Part shown: positions 1-11,881 of the stretch, piece after piece | How positions within the stretch are numbered: position 1 is the first letter of the stretch | Layout of the letters: every line of letters starts with the position of its first letter | Program-made: the position numbers and the translations under genes | Source of the DNA: Gigaspora margarita | Taxonomy: Eukaryota; Glomeromycota; Glomeromycetes; Diversisporales; Gigasporaceae | NCBI GenBank assembly: GCA_009809945.1 | Contig: WTPW01000072.1 | Span: forward strand, 161,565 to 225,564 | Direction: 5' to 3' | DNA length: 64,000 nucleotides | The notes under the pieces: model-generated | Told to the model about the DNA's origin: nothing | Seen by the model: only the letters and a program-made list of their open reading frames with translations | The model's database searches: none

Positions 1-590
1 TTTAAATTTATGTTCTCAGAGAACAAAAAAAAATTTTCAAATCTTTTTTACTGGTTGATACTAAGGAAGCTTATTTTTGAGCTGTTCTACGGATAGTCTC
101 GATCTGAAAAATAATTTAATTAAAGCTCGAAAGTAAGTTTACTTAGTACCAACTCTTGTTCCTGAGTATTTTTTGTTTTTTTTTATATAAGGAGGACGTT
201 ATATTCATTTCAAAATAACGCTCATGCGCATACTCCAAATATCGTGCATATGCTCAACATAACGCACAGGTGAGCGTTAGTTTCGCGAAAATACGGTAAT
301 AAAACTCAATCTCGTTTGGCAGTAAACGATTTTGCAGCGATAGAATTTAAAACCTTGTAACCTAACTGTAGCTCGCATTACTAAAATATTCCGAGCATGT
401 TCATGCATATCTGGTCTCCAGAATGCATGAGAGTTTATATATTTGTATTTCCTTTTTAATTAAATGAGAAGATAGAAAATGGGATGATTAAATGATTTAA
501 ATTAATCTAGTTGATTTATTTTTTTTTAAAGTTATTTAATATCTTTCTTTTATGGCTTTTTTATTACTATAGAATTAAGTTTCAACCATT
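1..590. other. AT-rich stretch without recognised gene
   Basis: No convincing coding region is visible. The only structure is a short dyad around 205-275, where AACGCTCATGCGC is answered by GTGAGCGTTA, within a GC-richer patch containing several CpGs. It may be an old MITE end, but no complete terminal repeats could be traced. Confidence 0.4.
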
Positions 591-1114
591 TTCCTTTACC
601 AGGTCGGTTAACACATCGTATTCTTCAAAGTCAGGAACTAACAACATGGTTTTCGTTTTCTCATCATATGCTTTTATAAACTAACCAAGAAATCTGATAC
701 AATAAAATTTAATTAGTGTAAAGTTAACATATACAGAAGAGATAATTTACCATTTGGAAACGCCTTATAGGTGATGCTATTGTTCTCGCTATGTACATAA
801 GTAACATTGATAAGTAGAAAAATAAGAATCTATACGATGATTGAAATAGATTTCTTTGCAAAATAATTGCCGTATGCATTCATTATACCATCCTGTACCA
901 ATTTGGTTGATTGCTTAAATTCACAATCTACCGGTGCCTCAGCTCTTTTATATTTTGGTAAATCTTTATTGTATGTACCTTCCGGAACAAGTAATATTGA
1001 ATCTTTCCATTCGTGGTACATTTGTGTTTGTTTTGACAGTTGATTGCGTGGTATCAATATAAAGTTGGTTGAAAGGATTGAAAAGTGTTGGCGAATGGAC
1101 TTATATAATATCAT
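590..1114 (-). CDS. hypothetical minus-strand gene or gene remnant
   Basis: I do not recognise the family. Reading the minus strand from 1114 gives about 94 open codons containing LLVPEGTYNKDLPKYKRAEA and ending near 830. Two further protein-like stretches follow: about 740-810, containing YVHSENNSITYKAFPNGK, and about 600-690, containing AYDEKTKTMLLVPDFEEYD. Both sit next to plausible GT and AG splice signals, which suggests a multi-exon gene. The frames could not be linked cleanly, and the last stretch has an in-frame TAG near its start, so this may be a pseudogene. The composition is soluble, charged and free of obvious membrane segments. The amino-acid texture is more protein-like than random AT-rich sequence, and that is the main support. 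Confidence 0.3.
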
Positions 1115-1184
1115 TTATAATACAAAGATTATCATGGTGTTTGGCAAAGTCTGTAATAACAGATATATGATAGTGTCGTGCTTG

Positions 1185-1329
1185 AAGTTGAAATTGCTTG
1201 AAATTGCTAATTTGGGTATAAAAATTACACTTGCTTAAAATTATCGCTAACGCGCGCAAAATTCAGGGGCGAACCTCAGTCAAGTGCAATTTCAGACCCA
1301 AATTGGCAACTTCAAGCAATTTTCAACTT
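1185..1329. repeat. small foldback / MITE-like inverted repeat
   Basis: The left arm begins AAGTTGAAATTGCTTGAA and passes through TTTGGG to ACACTTG. The right arm runs from CAAGTG through CCCAAA to TTCAAGCAATTTTCAACTT. The arms are about 50 nt each, imperfectly complementary, with a CpG-bearing spacer. No clear target duplication is visible. Confidence 0.6.
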
Positions 1330-2240
1330 AATAGAACATTCATTCTAAACAGCCAATAAACTTTCAAGAATTATCAACCAATCAGATAGATTTAATCATG
1401 CTTATTAAAAAGCATATCGATATGGGCTAGGTACATTAGCTCATAGGACCGGACCGAATTCATATATAAATTTGGAATATCCGATTAAAAATTGCATATT
1501 ACATCACATGTTTGTTAAACCATCTATAACTACTATGATAATTAAATAAAACCCCTTCGGAAACAATAAAAAAAGGTAATTTCTGACCACATATCTGAAA
1601 AAGGTTTATAGTTTTACGTTTAACGCCTTTTGTAATAGGACTCAAGCTTGTGCAAAGCCGCAGGGATTGATTAGAAAATCTTAATTTGGAAAGGTATCAT
1701 TAATTCATAATGAAACTAAATAGTAAGTAAATATATATTATATTTAGATAGTAAAAATAGGCTTAAGAACAAATTATGATAGGTTCATATACACGCTTGA
1801 TTATGAAATAACCATAAATATCATAGGTGATAATATAACTATATAAAGATTAAAAATTTACATATGTACGTACTTAGGCGGGAACGACTTACTTCACACA
1901 CTCAAAGTTTGACAAAATTAATTAAATTATTCATTATTATTGCTCGATCAGCTGACTTTATACAAAAAACTGAATGACTTTATTTACAAAATCTGAAAAA
2001 CATATGGGATAAGGGCTCGCTACCCTTATTGGCTCTAATATACATGATTACATTTTCCATCATAGTGACATGCATTCATCACACAGCAAACGACAAGGAC
2101 ACCTATAGTGTCCCGTCTGCCTCACAGGTACAGAAACGATCCGAAACCATTTACGGATCAACATGCCTTCATATAGAGGGAATCATTGAATCTTCTCATA
2201 GCTGAAAAGAGAATCGGTAATTATGCTTCTGCCGAAATGA
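1330..2240. other. intergenic, nothing recognised
   Basis: AT-rich sequence without a supported gene. A short perfect dyad (GGACACCTATAGTGTCC) lies at about 2098-2114. Confidence 0.4.
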
Positions 2241-2244
2241 GCGG

Positions 2245-2525
2245 GGTTCATTCTTATGGTCCTTGCACTGCCACTTGTAGCCGTGGAGCCACTACAACAA
2301 TTNGTCCTTACACTGCCACTTGCAGCCGTGGAGCCAAATACAACAACTGGTCCTTGCTCTGCCATATGCAGCCGTGGATCCAACTACCTCTGGTCCTTGT
2401 ACTGCCACTTGCAGCCGTGGAGCCAGGTACAAAAACAGGTCCTTGCACTGCCTCTTGCAGCCGCGGAGCCAACTACCTCTGGTCCTTGCACTGCCACTTG
2501 CAGCCGTTGAGCCAGGTACACTACA
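2245..2525. repeat. GC-rich minisatellite, 43-46 bp unit
   Basis: Six units share the core GCCACTTGCAGCCGTGGAGCC. Core starts fall at about 2281, 2326, 2372, 2415, 2461 and 2504, giving spacings of 45, 46, 43, 46 and 43 bp. The spacing is not a multiple of three, so open frames across the array on both strands are by-products of the repeat and not evidence of a protein. The array is much richer in G+C than its surroundings and includes one ambiguous base at 2303. Confidence 0.85.
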
Positions 2526-2529
2526 GGAG

Positions 2530-3073
2530 CCTGATATAACAAAAGATACAACACTGCTTGCTCGAATTCGGGTGGGTAAGGGAGGGAAATAGAGCCAGCC
2601 TTCACAAGGCGAGCGATAGCGAAAAGAAAGATAACCTTCTTTACCGAAATTTTTGACCTTAAATACTCCTCCCGTATCACTGGTTCATACTTGGCCACAG
2701 TCATTATCCTTTACCCCCATTATCGATCTAACAATAATCATAACCATGTGAATATCAAAATCATATGCAAATCTGAAATTACCTGTATACACAAGTTACA
2801 AAATCTCACGACAATAATCAAAGAATAACCATAAAAGGATACATAACAAAACCTGTGCATGATCGGTCATAAAGTCATCTGATCTCGCAATAATGATCGC
2901 CCTGTCACTTCGTTGACAGGCTTTTCACTTTTTTGACAAAGATTTTCAACCGACAATTTTGCTTTTGATAATAACTATAATAACTATAAGACCTATAAAA
3001 AAAAACACGGAGAAGCTCGAAAAATAAATAAAATGCAATGAAAAAAAAACAATGATTCCTAATTGCGTTCATT
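2530..3073. other. intergenic region upstream of the first MLKL-like copy
   Basis: No supported gene. A minus-strand open stretch (2384-2704) overlaps the minisatellite and is not trusted. AT-rich sequence precedes the start codon of the gene at 3074, as upstream of its homologue at 20296. Confidence 0.4.
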
Positions 3074-4919
3074 ATGACAACGAAATATACCAAAATTATA
3101 TCAAACACCAAGTCAGAATTAGGCGAGTTCATAGAAGAAGCTGTCAATGTTACTAATAACGCGTTATTACCTATTGTCCCAATGCTCGGCGTTGTCATAT
3201 CTTTAATAAATGAAATATTTACAATTTATGAGAATGCACAATTCAATAAGAGAATGTCCAGGACTGTAATTAACCGCATTTCATCCGTTGAAACAACCAT
3301 AAAATCTCTGAAATCAAAGACAAAATACAGTGAGAATTTTCAGGACTTGCAACGTCAAGAATCATTTGTAAAATTTCAAGCTACTTTGAGGAAGATTAAA
3401 ATGTTTGTGGAAAAGTGACAAGGTTAAGAGCATTTGAGACGTTTTTTCGTGCAACTAACATAAAAAAGGAGTTTATCGAGAATGAAAGAGTACGAAGCCT
3501 GTATGAATGATTTGAATTTTACTATGATTATCGTTTTTAATGAACAACGAAGAATTGATAATGACATTTTGGTGGATACTCTTGCCGAAATGATTAAGGT
3601 ATTGAAAATTTTTTTTGTGACAAACTTGTAAGAGACTAATTAATCTTCTCAATAATATAATAATCTTGGAAAGATTAGTTATCATTCTATAAATTCACGT
3701 TATTGCCAATTTTAATATGTAATTCTAATGAAAATGTTTTAAACAATAAATTTAGGATACAAAAGTATCTCTTTATCAAGAGATATGTCACATTAAAAAC
3801 AAACTCGAAAAAACCAAAGACTCGATTCAACAAATCGATCCATTCTTGCTAAAGGATCCATCACTTAGTCGCAGATCAGATCGTCGTGGTAAATTAGAGC
3901 AAATCATAAACAAGGTTTATAAAGATTTTATCGAAGTAGCATGCAAATCACGTGATTTAAAGGATCAAAGATTTCGACGTGAGTTATTAATTTTGGGAAA
4001 GTTGGACGAAAGTCAGAATATTGAAAAATTTTATGGGCTTTCCGAAGTTGATGGTAAAGAGGTTATGATTTTCGAGTGGACAGAAATGGGGAATTTGAAA
4101 GAGGTCTATATGAAAGAATGTATTTCTTGGAATTTGAAAGCACGGATTCTGTTTGAAATTTGCAAGGGTCATGTTTTTAGACTCGGTTGGTATTTTTCAC
4201 AATGATATTCGATGTGAGAATATAATGGTAGGTTACGCAAATATATGTATTTACATTTTATTAAATTTAACTATATAACATATTATCATTTGACGTTGTA
4301 CAGATGTCACGTTTTATGGAACCCAAACTTGCAAATTTTCAATTTGCAGTACAGCATAACGATAATGAGAAAAACATAGCAATAAATCAGCCAACAGATG
4401 TTGTTAATTGGATGCCTCCCGAAAAAATGCATAAATTGTTTACTGAATCGGGAAATCCTAATCAAGTTCCATATAACCAAAAATGTGAAATTTTCAGGTA
4501 TTTCCCCCCTCCTTTTTTTTTTTTGCTCTAGTATTTTTTTCAAATTTTAACTACAATTGGCTTGTAATTTATAAATTTTTTTTTATTACAGTTTTGGAAT
4601 GCTTATATGGGAATTAGCTTACCAAAAAATTCCTTATAGTAATATGAAATATAATGATATAGTAGTTCATGTTACGAGAGGCAATAGAGAAATTTGTGAT
4701 AATTTTCTTGATTCGGAAAATAAAATTATTCATGAAAGCTTTTTAGATATTATTCAACATGGTGAGTTTTTAACATGATATTTTTAGATGACGCGAATTA
4801 CAAATTCTAATATTCACAGCTACTTAACTATTATTTTACTTTTTAAAGCATGGAAGGAAGTTCCGGAAGAAAGAATCAATATTCATGTATTATCTTCAAA
4901 ACTTTTAGAATTAGTTTAA
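3074..4919 (+). pseudogene. MLKL-like helical-bundle + pseudokinase gene, frameshifted copy
   Basis: This aligns end to end with the intact gene at 20296. The same five exons can be placed: 3074-3598, 3756-4227, 4304-4497, 4592-4761 and 4849-4919, each bounded by GT and AG. Exon 1 carries the N-terminal helical domain (LPIVPMLGVVISLINEIF). Exon 2 has the VACKS lysine and the catalytic loop. Exon 3 has LANFQFA in place of DFG and a degenerate APE (MPPEKM). Exon 1 has lost one base in an A run near 3413 and two bases near 3480. The net frame returns, but a stop lies between them (VEK then TGA). Two more bases are missing near 4168 in exon 2. It is probably a recent pseudogene, since splice sites and most codons are intact. 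An alternative is that a shorter helical-domain product (114 codons) is still made. Confidence 0.85.
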
Positions 4920-6420
4920 TGCTTACGTTTGAAATTTTCTGTATTTTTATAATTCTACATGTTATTTAAGCATTATGATAAGTGCCATAACATTTTATGC
5001 TAATTATATTTCGTTGTTTTTCTACTGCGGTAAATTCAGCGTATATTTTGTCTTTCATTTTATTCATAACTTCGGTTTTTTCGTGGTTTTACTTTTTAGC
5101 GCTATAAGAAATTCATCCTTGACGGCGGCTGTCAAGTGAATATTATTTTCACACTATAATTTATGGTTTATGTCGTTTCGCATTTATGATACTTATATTA
5201 TTGTATTTTAAGTCTTTTTTTTTTGATTTTATGCTTTTTATATCTTTTATGTGTTAGAATTCATATGAATATAAGACGAGGAAATCACAATTAAATAAAA
5301 AATAAGATTCAAAATCACCTATCGATCTTCGAGTTTCATGATTATCGATGATAAGATCGCTTAAACTAATGAGATCAATGAAATGTGTAACAGAAATGGA
5401 AACACTAATCAATTCACCTTATCGGATTCTGCCTTGTAAAATTGGTCCAGCAATGATACGTAATCAAATATGTATTCAATTGGTCGGTTTATTAAAAGAA
5501 AAATGACGTTAAGAATTTAACCATCGAGTCCAGAACGGTGAATAACTTTTTTTTTTCCACTTTCGTCACTCAAATATAGTTAATATAAAAATTTAAGAAT
5601 AGTTGACTTTCTTTAATTGAAAAAAAATGAATGCGCAGAGTAAAAACTGGAGATGAAAAATTTTAAGTTTTAATTGTAGTGAATTTGGCCTAAGAATTAC
5701 AATTTATTACATTTTCTGTCATTTTGATAGTTTATGCTATGCTATTATAGTATACAAGTTTTGTATATCGTTTTATTAAAAAAAAAAAAAAAAATACCGA
5801 CCAAACATTGTTCTTTTTGGGCTAAATTTTCTAAATCATATCAACCAATATATAACAACAATACTCCTTTTGATAGGATTTGCTTAATATCAGTACATCA
5901 CAAGATTACCATTGCCTACGAACAATCAACCGATGGGGCAGTAAAATACATCTTGGGTGCATTAATAAAAATGTTGGGTATGACTTTAGCCACAAGGATC
6001 TAATCCAATACGGAAATCTGACCCTCATTTTAACGTTAAATGAATAATGAGTAATTTTAGGCTTTAACCCTATGCTTATTTGGTTATTACGATTCATAAA
6101 AATGCAATCTGAATGATATAATTTTAAAATCTACTACTGCCTTTTATTTATTACGGGTAATAATTATTACGTAAAAATTTGATAGTATAACAATGACAAT
6201 CGCTCATGTCTAAATATTATCGTGCTTTTCAAATTAGTTTACAAATAACGAATGGGAATTTTAGAATCAAGAATATAGTAACATACTAAAAAGAATAAAT
6301 GTTATTAGCTTTGTTTTTAGACAAATTATTATTGTAAAAAATTTTTTTTTGAGTTTGAAAATTTTGGGTCGGTGGGTAATGCAAAATGAAAAATAATTAA
6401 CTTTACGCTAATAATATTTT
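4920..6420. other. 3' flank of the MLKL-like copy and intergenic DNA
   Basis: About 5130-5480 is recognisably similar to the region downstream of the copy at 20296 (22360-22640), with shared landmarks such as a TGTCAAGTxxxxATTATTTT segment and GATTATCGATGATAAGA. It lacks the 1.1 kb element found in the other two copies, so it shows the unoccupied state of that site. Beyond 5500 nothing is recognised. A 16-nt A run lies near 5780. Confidence 0.5.
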
Positions 6421-7110
6421 GGATTTCATTATTTCTTTCAATAAGAATTTAACTAAATTTTTTTCATAAATAAGTTTAATTCATAAACATAAAAAAAAAA
6501 TCAGCACTAAATCTCGTGTAATCATTGACATTACTAATTGTGACAATAATAATCTACATTTATAAACCTATGATATCTACGTAAGCTTAGATGAGATATA
6601 TAGCACATTATTAAGTATATCAATCAATAAAGGATGTTTCATATTACCGTGAATAAAATTGAGAAAAAAATCTTTATACGATTTTATTGATTATTTATGT
6701 AAGGCCATACAAACTTAATAAGTTGGTTCTCAACACGATCGGGTCAAATTCTGCAAATTTTTGAAAAAAATATTTATTATCCGGGTGGTTTTTTTTTTTA
6801 GAAAAATTTTATATGTTTTTTAAATATAAAATTTTTTGAAAATCAAATTAAGAGCCGGTTACTGGATTAGTTTTCAAATTTATGTTATGAACCAAAAAAT
6901 TAGCTTTATATGGCCTAATAATGTATAGATTTCACTGAAAACAGTCAAAACAGATAATATTAGTGAAGCATGATTAAAATCTGACTTATTGGCTGTTAAT
7001 ACTTGTAGTAACGTCCTTATATGAAAATACAAATCGATCATATAATTATATAGATTAACATTCCCAGAAGCAAGTAACTTGAAGAACAAAAATTTTCTTC
7101 AAAGCTGTTA
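6420..7110. repeat. dispersed repeat, copy 1
   Basis: This stretch is similar to 16150-17330. Shared landmarks in order are ATTATTTCTTTCAATAAG, ATCAGCACTAAA, TAATTGTGACAATA, CCTATGATATC, CAATCAATAAAGGAT, ATTGATTATTTAT, AGATAATATTAG and ATATGAAAATACAA. There is no coding potential. The ends are not sharply defined, so the class is unknown. Confidence 0.6.
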
Positions 7111-7228
7111 TATAGCTACTTATTATATTAGGAAAACGGATACTGTTAGCGCACGAAGCCACCGTGTCGATCTCTATAGCTTATTGGCTAACATTTATGC
7201 ACGTGACTGGAATCCATTGTTGTTGTAC

Positions 7229-7389
7229 CAGGACCCCGAACAATGCAAGTTGAGGTTACATCCACTTTTCTGCAATTCTGATTGGCTAAAATAAGGTTCA
7301 ACCAATCAGAATTGCAAATTTGGATAAAATTTATAAAAATCTTATATTAAACCTAATGTAAGCTATATATATATTATTCGGGGTCCTGT
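7229..7389. mobile_element. short TIR element (MITE 1 of a tandem pair)
   Basis: Terminal inverted repeats are CAGGACCCCGAACAAT on the left and ATTATTCGGGGTCCTG on the right. Inside is a secondary hairpin with arms GCAATTCTGATTGG and CCAATCAGAATTGC. TTGTAC flanks it on both sides. No coding sequence. The CAGG terminus suggests a hAT-like family (inference). Confidence 0.75.
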
Positions 7390-7395
7390 TGTACC

Positions 7396-7856
7396 AGGAC
7401 CCCGAACAATATATATAGAGGTTGTATTAGCTTTAGTATAACCTTTTAAATTTTTTATCCACTTTTTATTAAGCGAATTAACTATATTATACATATAAGA
7501 TTTAATATTTAATTAATTTTACCCAATTAACAAATATAACATTATTTTTTTTATTTCAAAAAAATTTTTTCAAAAAAACTTTTATAAAACTTTTATAAAT
7601 TTTTCAAAAAAAACTTTTTTTGTAAAATTTTTTTTTCTTTTTTTTTTTATTTTNTTATCCAAATTTTAAATATAACCTTTATAAAACTTATCAATTTTAT
7701 CCACTTTGAATAATATAATATTAAAGGCTTTTATCCACTTTTAAATATAACCTTTTGACCAATTATCTGCTTTTCAAATATAACATTTTTGTAAAAAAGT
7801 AACCTTTTTAACCAAAAATTTCAATATAACATTTCTATATATAGTTTGAAGTCTTG
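7396..7856. mobile_element. TIR element (MITE 2 of the pair)
   Basis: The left end is CAGGACCCCGAACAATATAT, and the right end reads as a diverged inverted copy (ATATATAGTTTGAAGTCTTG). It abuts MITE 1, with TTGTAC between them and again after 7856. The interior is a degenerate repeat of AATATAACATTTTT and TTTTATCCACTTT motifs. No coding sequence. One ambiguous base lies near 7654. Confidence 0.65.
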
Positions 7857-8192
7857 TTGTACCATGGAGCTGCTTTAGACAACTAGCATCATAAACAGTT
7901 AAAACTTTGTATTTCTGATTAATATAATTATATAATTGATTTTATATTATATAAATATTCATTTGGGTCATATACTAACAAAATTGCTATTTGAAAGGCA
8001 GTTTTAGTTTTGAGAAAATTCTATTAAAATCTGCATTACATGAAATTTCAATTTTAGATTCTTGGATATTGTAAATAAACTTTTTTGTCAATGTAAAAGT
8101 CAGAACTACCCTCTGAAACTGCACTAAAATAATTGACCAAATTTTCAAAATTTTGAAAATTTAGTAAATTTATTAAAGTTAATAAATTTATC

Positions 8193-9172
8193 TAGCAAAC
8201 TTTTATTGTAATTGATTAGATTTTGTTGATCATCTCATGTTTTATTTGTTGATCAGCCAATCAAATTGTGAGATTATCATAGAATAACAATTGTATACAA
8301 CTGATAATAATAAAATTGGTCTTTAAAGTTTTACTTAAACATTATAGTATTAAGAAATATCATTATGCATACAAGAATGCCCTTAATACCTTTATAAAAA
8401 AAATAACCAAGTTTATTATTGTGAGATCAATAAATTTTATCTATTCTAATAATACATACAAATCTTTTTCATCTTTTGTTAAATATCATGAATAATGCTA
8501 AAGTTTAAAGATCATGATTTGAAAATATAAACCCTACCAAAATCCATCTATACTCTTTGCTAACAACATTAACCTAAATTCTAACCTTATCCTTAAAAAA
8601 AAAACCTCAAACATTTAAAAATTGAACATAATAAATACATAATAAATCCAAATCTTAGCATCATTTGATTTAAACATTATCTGTGATATTAAATATCCAA
8701 TAACTACTAATTATCAAAGCCACCTATCATGGAAATGCTATTAAAACTTCATACTATTACTTGATATTGAACCTAAAACCATTTTGTGAAGAGAAGTATA
8801 TTAGTAAATATAACAGAAAAAGAAAATAAAATAAAAGTCATTTTAAAAGTAAAATAGTAAAAACATAGAAATGAATAAAAATACTGCCTAAACTATTGTT
8901 TATAAGCTGCAAATACAAATATCTTGATGAAACTATAATAAAAAAAAAGATAGTTAAATTATATAGTTTAAACAGATTACAAATTAAATAGAAGTTTTAG
9001 AATACCTTCCAAATTACTTTGCCAATTACCCAATTACTTTAAAGTCTTGTAGAAAAGAATGTATAGTTACAACCTCTATAAAAATATATTTGTGGCTGTG
9101 AATTCACTTTAATAAGACTTTAGTATAATGAAATGATCTACAAAAATTAGCTAATCACAGTAAAAGTTCACC
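8193..9172. mobile_element. 1 kb non-autonomous TIR element, CpG-depleted copy
   Basis: This is homologous over its full length to 28184-29180. The ends are inverted repeats of about 45 nt: TTTTATTGTAATTGATTAGA on the left answered by CTAATCACAGTAAAAGTTCA on the right. No transposase frame is visible. Where the other copy has CG this one almost always has TG or CA (for example GATCATCTCATG against GATCATCTCGAG, and ATGCATAC against ATGCGCAC). This is the pattern expected from deamination of methylated CpG. Confidence 0.8.
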
Positions 9173-9244
9173 ATGATATCAAATTTATCAATTTAATTAA
9201 TGATCTGGATAAGATCAGTAGAATTACTATATTGGAACAATAGT

Positions 9245-9690
9245 AAATTTTGAGAATAAGTACAATATAAACTTTTATTATATGATGAAATCTGGCACTA
9301 CTCTAATAAAAAGTATTTTTTTATTAAGTTAACAACTCAAATCAATTAATTGAACATTGTAGAGCTTATTGAGATGCATCTAAGGGTAGTTGGATTATTC
9401 AAATCAGTCTAGTATATACCAAGTTATTACTAAAAAATAATTGGTTAACTATATAAAATTCTATATAAACAAATTAAAAATTTTATATAGTCAGGCAATA
9501 GTTTTTTAGTAATATATCAGTATATACAGGGCCAATTTGCATGCTCTAACTACTATTAGATGTGTCTTAGTATGCTTTACAACTTTCAATTAATTGACTT
9601 GAGTTGTTAACTTAATAAAAAATATTTTCATTGAAGTAGCGCCAGATTTTAGCATATAGTTAATAAGTTTTGCCCAAAATTCTAATATAG
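9245..9690. repeat. foldback element
   Basis: A large imperfect palindrome. The left arm contains ATTAAGTTAACAACTCAA and ATCAATTAATTGAA. The right arm contains TTCAATTAATTGACTTGAG followed by TTGTTAACTTAATAAA. Outer parts include ATCTGGCACTACT and its inverted form AGTAGCGCCAGAT. The arms are about 190 nt and the centre lies near 9465. No coding sequence. Probably a MITE. Confidence 0.7.
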
Positions 9691-10057
9691 GTTGTAAATT
9701 AACCAACTGAAGTCATAAAATTTTGTTTATACAAATTAGCCCAAAGAAAACAAAAAAAAATACAAGAATATAAAAACAGTAGTTCAAACCTGTTTTGGGC
9801 CATTAATAAAAATGATGAAAAGGCAATTTTACCTATATGTTTGTTTTAACCCTAATTCTAGCCTTAATGCTAAACAGGTTCTAACCCTAATTTTAACTAA
9901 AATTTCAAAAAATCATGTAGGTATATGGCTTTAGTCATTCTCCTAATATGAAAATTTGCTAATCTTATCTGAATTAGCAATTAATATATTTGATTTGATT
10001 TGAAAATTACTATTAAAATTCAAATTCAATTCAAATTCAAATTCAAATATCAAATCA

Positions 10058-10688
10058 TGGACCTTAGGGTCGATAGCTTAGTGGTTAAGCTCCAAAGTCA
10101 CCAATTGAAGGTTGCCAGTTCAAGTCCGCCTAAGGGCAGAATTGAATTTGTGTTAGGACCTGATTTGGAATAACCAAAGTCACCAATTTAGCATAAGGCT
10201 GTGAGGATTATGTAACAGTATGTTGGTGGCAGCGATCTGGCCTGTTGACGATAGGACCAGTGGAAGTCAAACCCGTATTGACAGTTAGGGCTCTATGTGA
10301 AAGTCAAGATACCAGTGCAACTTCTTACAGATAAGTGGTGAAACAAGGACTGATCTAGATGGATATAGGCAGAACTGAAATACTGCAGGAAAACAGGAAC
10401 CCAGAATATCAAATAACGGATGCACCCTATCTGGACTTGGATTTGCCAGGGCTAGCTGTGCAGACCAAGGATCAATGCACCTTAAATGGAGCACTATAAG
10501 TGTATACAATTGTTGGATTTGGATGGTTAGTGGTAGTGGTTTAAGGAATATGCCCTTACTACAGAGTTGGTTTGGATATGGCCTGACCATAAGTGGAAGC
10601 CTCAGTGACTGCACTCATTAATATGAACATTTGGGTCTGATAGTTGGTGGTGTATATTGTTGGGATTAGAAGTAAAGGAAAAAAAAAT
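10058..10688 (+). mobile_element. tRNA-headed SINE
   Basis: The 5' head carries RNA polymerase III promoter-like boxes: TAGCTTAGTGGTTAAG (box A type) about 10074-10089 and AGTTCAAGTCC (box B type) near 10120. The element ends in an A-rich tail. A 14-bp target duplication, CAAATATCAAATCA, lies at 10044-10057 and 10689-10702. The body (about 630 bp) shares the segment CCAAAGTCAC with the SINE at 11882. Retained CpGs in an otherwise CpG-poor block suggest a younger insertion. Chance open frames in the body are not taken as genes. Confidence 0.85.
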
Positions 10689-11219
10689 CAAATATCAAAT
10701 CAAATTCAAATTAGAATCAATTTGATTTGATCAAATTCAAATTAATACAATATTTAATTCAATTTAAATTTGAAAACCCTACTTGTGCCAGTGGTTTGTT
10801 TAAATAGAAGCAATTATATATTTCTTGATACCTTTCAACAAAATGTACAAGTATATAAAATTTATCTTCTTATTATTATACTATTATAAAAACAAGCAAC
10901 TAGTATAATATTAATATAGTAGTATTATATACATATATATTTACAATTGTAATAGAATAAAGCAATGAATCTAAAAATCAAAACATACTATTTAGAGTCA
11001 TAAAAACAATCCCTATATAAGCAAAAGTAAAGCTAAATCTTATTTAATTAATAATAAGACTTTATTATACTAGAAAATAAAACTATTGTAAGTTTAAAAT
11101 GAAATTATATACAATTAGATCAATAATTTGCTGTCTTGTAGAGTACCAAAATTTTTATTATATTATTTCAAATGCTTTTTGTTTTTATTTATTTTTTAGT
11201 CTTTTGTTTTTTTTTTAAT

Positions 11220-11465
11220 TGGAAAACCTAGTCTTGGTTCAAATAAACCTGGTCTTGGTTTAAATAAATCCAATTTTGGTTCAAATAAATCCAATTTTGG
11301 TTCTTGAACTAGATCTTGCTTCAAAAAAACTTGGTATTGGTTCAAAAACCTAGTTCTAATTTAAAACAACCTAGTTTTGGTTAAAATAAACCCAGTTTTG
11401 ATTTAAATAAACCTGATTTGGTTTAAATGAACTCAGTTTTGTTCAAATAAACCTGATTTGATATA
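11220..11465. repeat. minisatellite, about 21-24 bp unit
   Basis: Roughly ten degenerate copies of an AACCTAGTTTTGGTTCAAAT-like unit run in tandem, with variants such as AATCCAATTTTGGTTCAAAT. No coding potential. Confidence 0.75.
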
Positions 11466-11881
11466 AGTTACCAAATTAAGATTGTGTAATATTATACAAC
11501 ATTAGTTTAGTATAACCAAAATTATTTTTGCAAAAACAATACAATAGTTTTTTGTGTAATAAAATTAGTATAAAACTTATAATTTATATTGTCCAATCAT
11601 ATTATAATAATATATATATATATATTTGTTGTGTTATACAAATATGCAAGTAGAAACAGACAAAAATTTTAAACATATTGAGATTTTATTATAAATGCAT
11701 TAGGAACAATATTTTTGAAATATCAAAAAAGTAGCTTTTGTATCACTTTATCTAGAAATTAAGGGCTTTCTACTATGCTCCTGACAATAATAATAATAGT
11801 AAAATATATTACAAATTATTTTACTAATAAAGTAATATTACAATTACTAATATTAGTTATTATATAATTGTTTTTATGTCC

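Noticed and set aside
2384-2704. Minus-strand open frame of about 106 codons
   Set aside because: Its second half is the 43-46 bp minisatellite, whose unit length does not keep frame, and the first half matches no family I know.
5734-6003. Open frame with KKKKKIPTKHCSFWAKF
   Set aside because: It begins in a poly-A run, has no recognisable motif, and overlaps an equally long minus-strand frame.
10074-10130. Possible functional tRNA gene
   Set aside because: A and B boxes are present but the cloverleaf does not close, and a long body with A tail and target duplication shows it is a SINE head.
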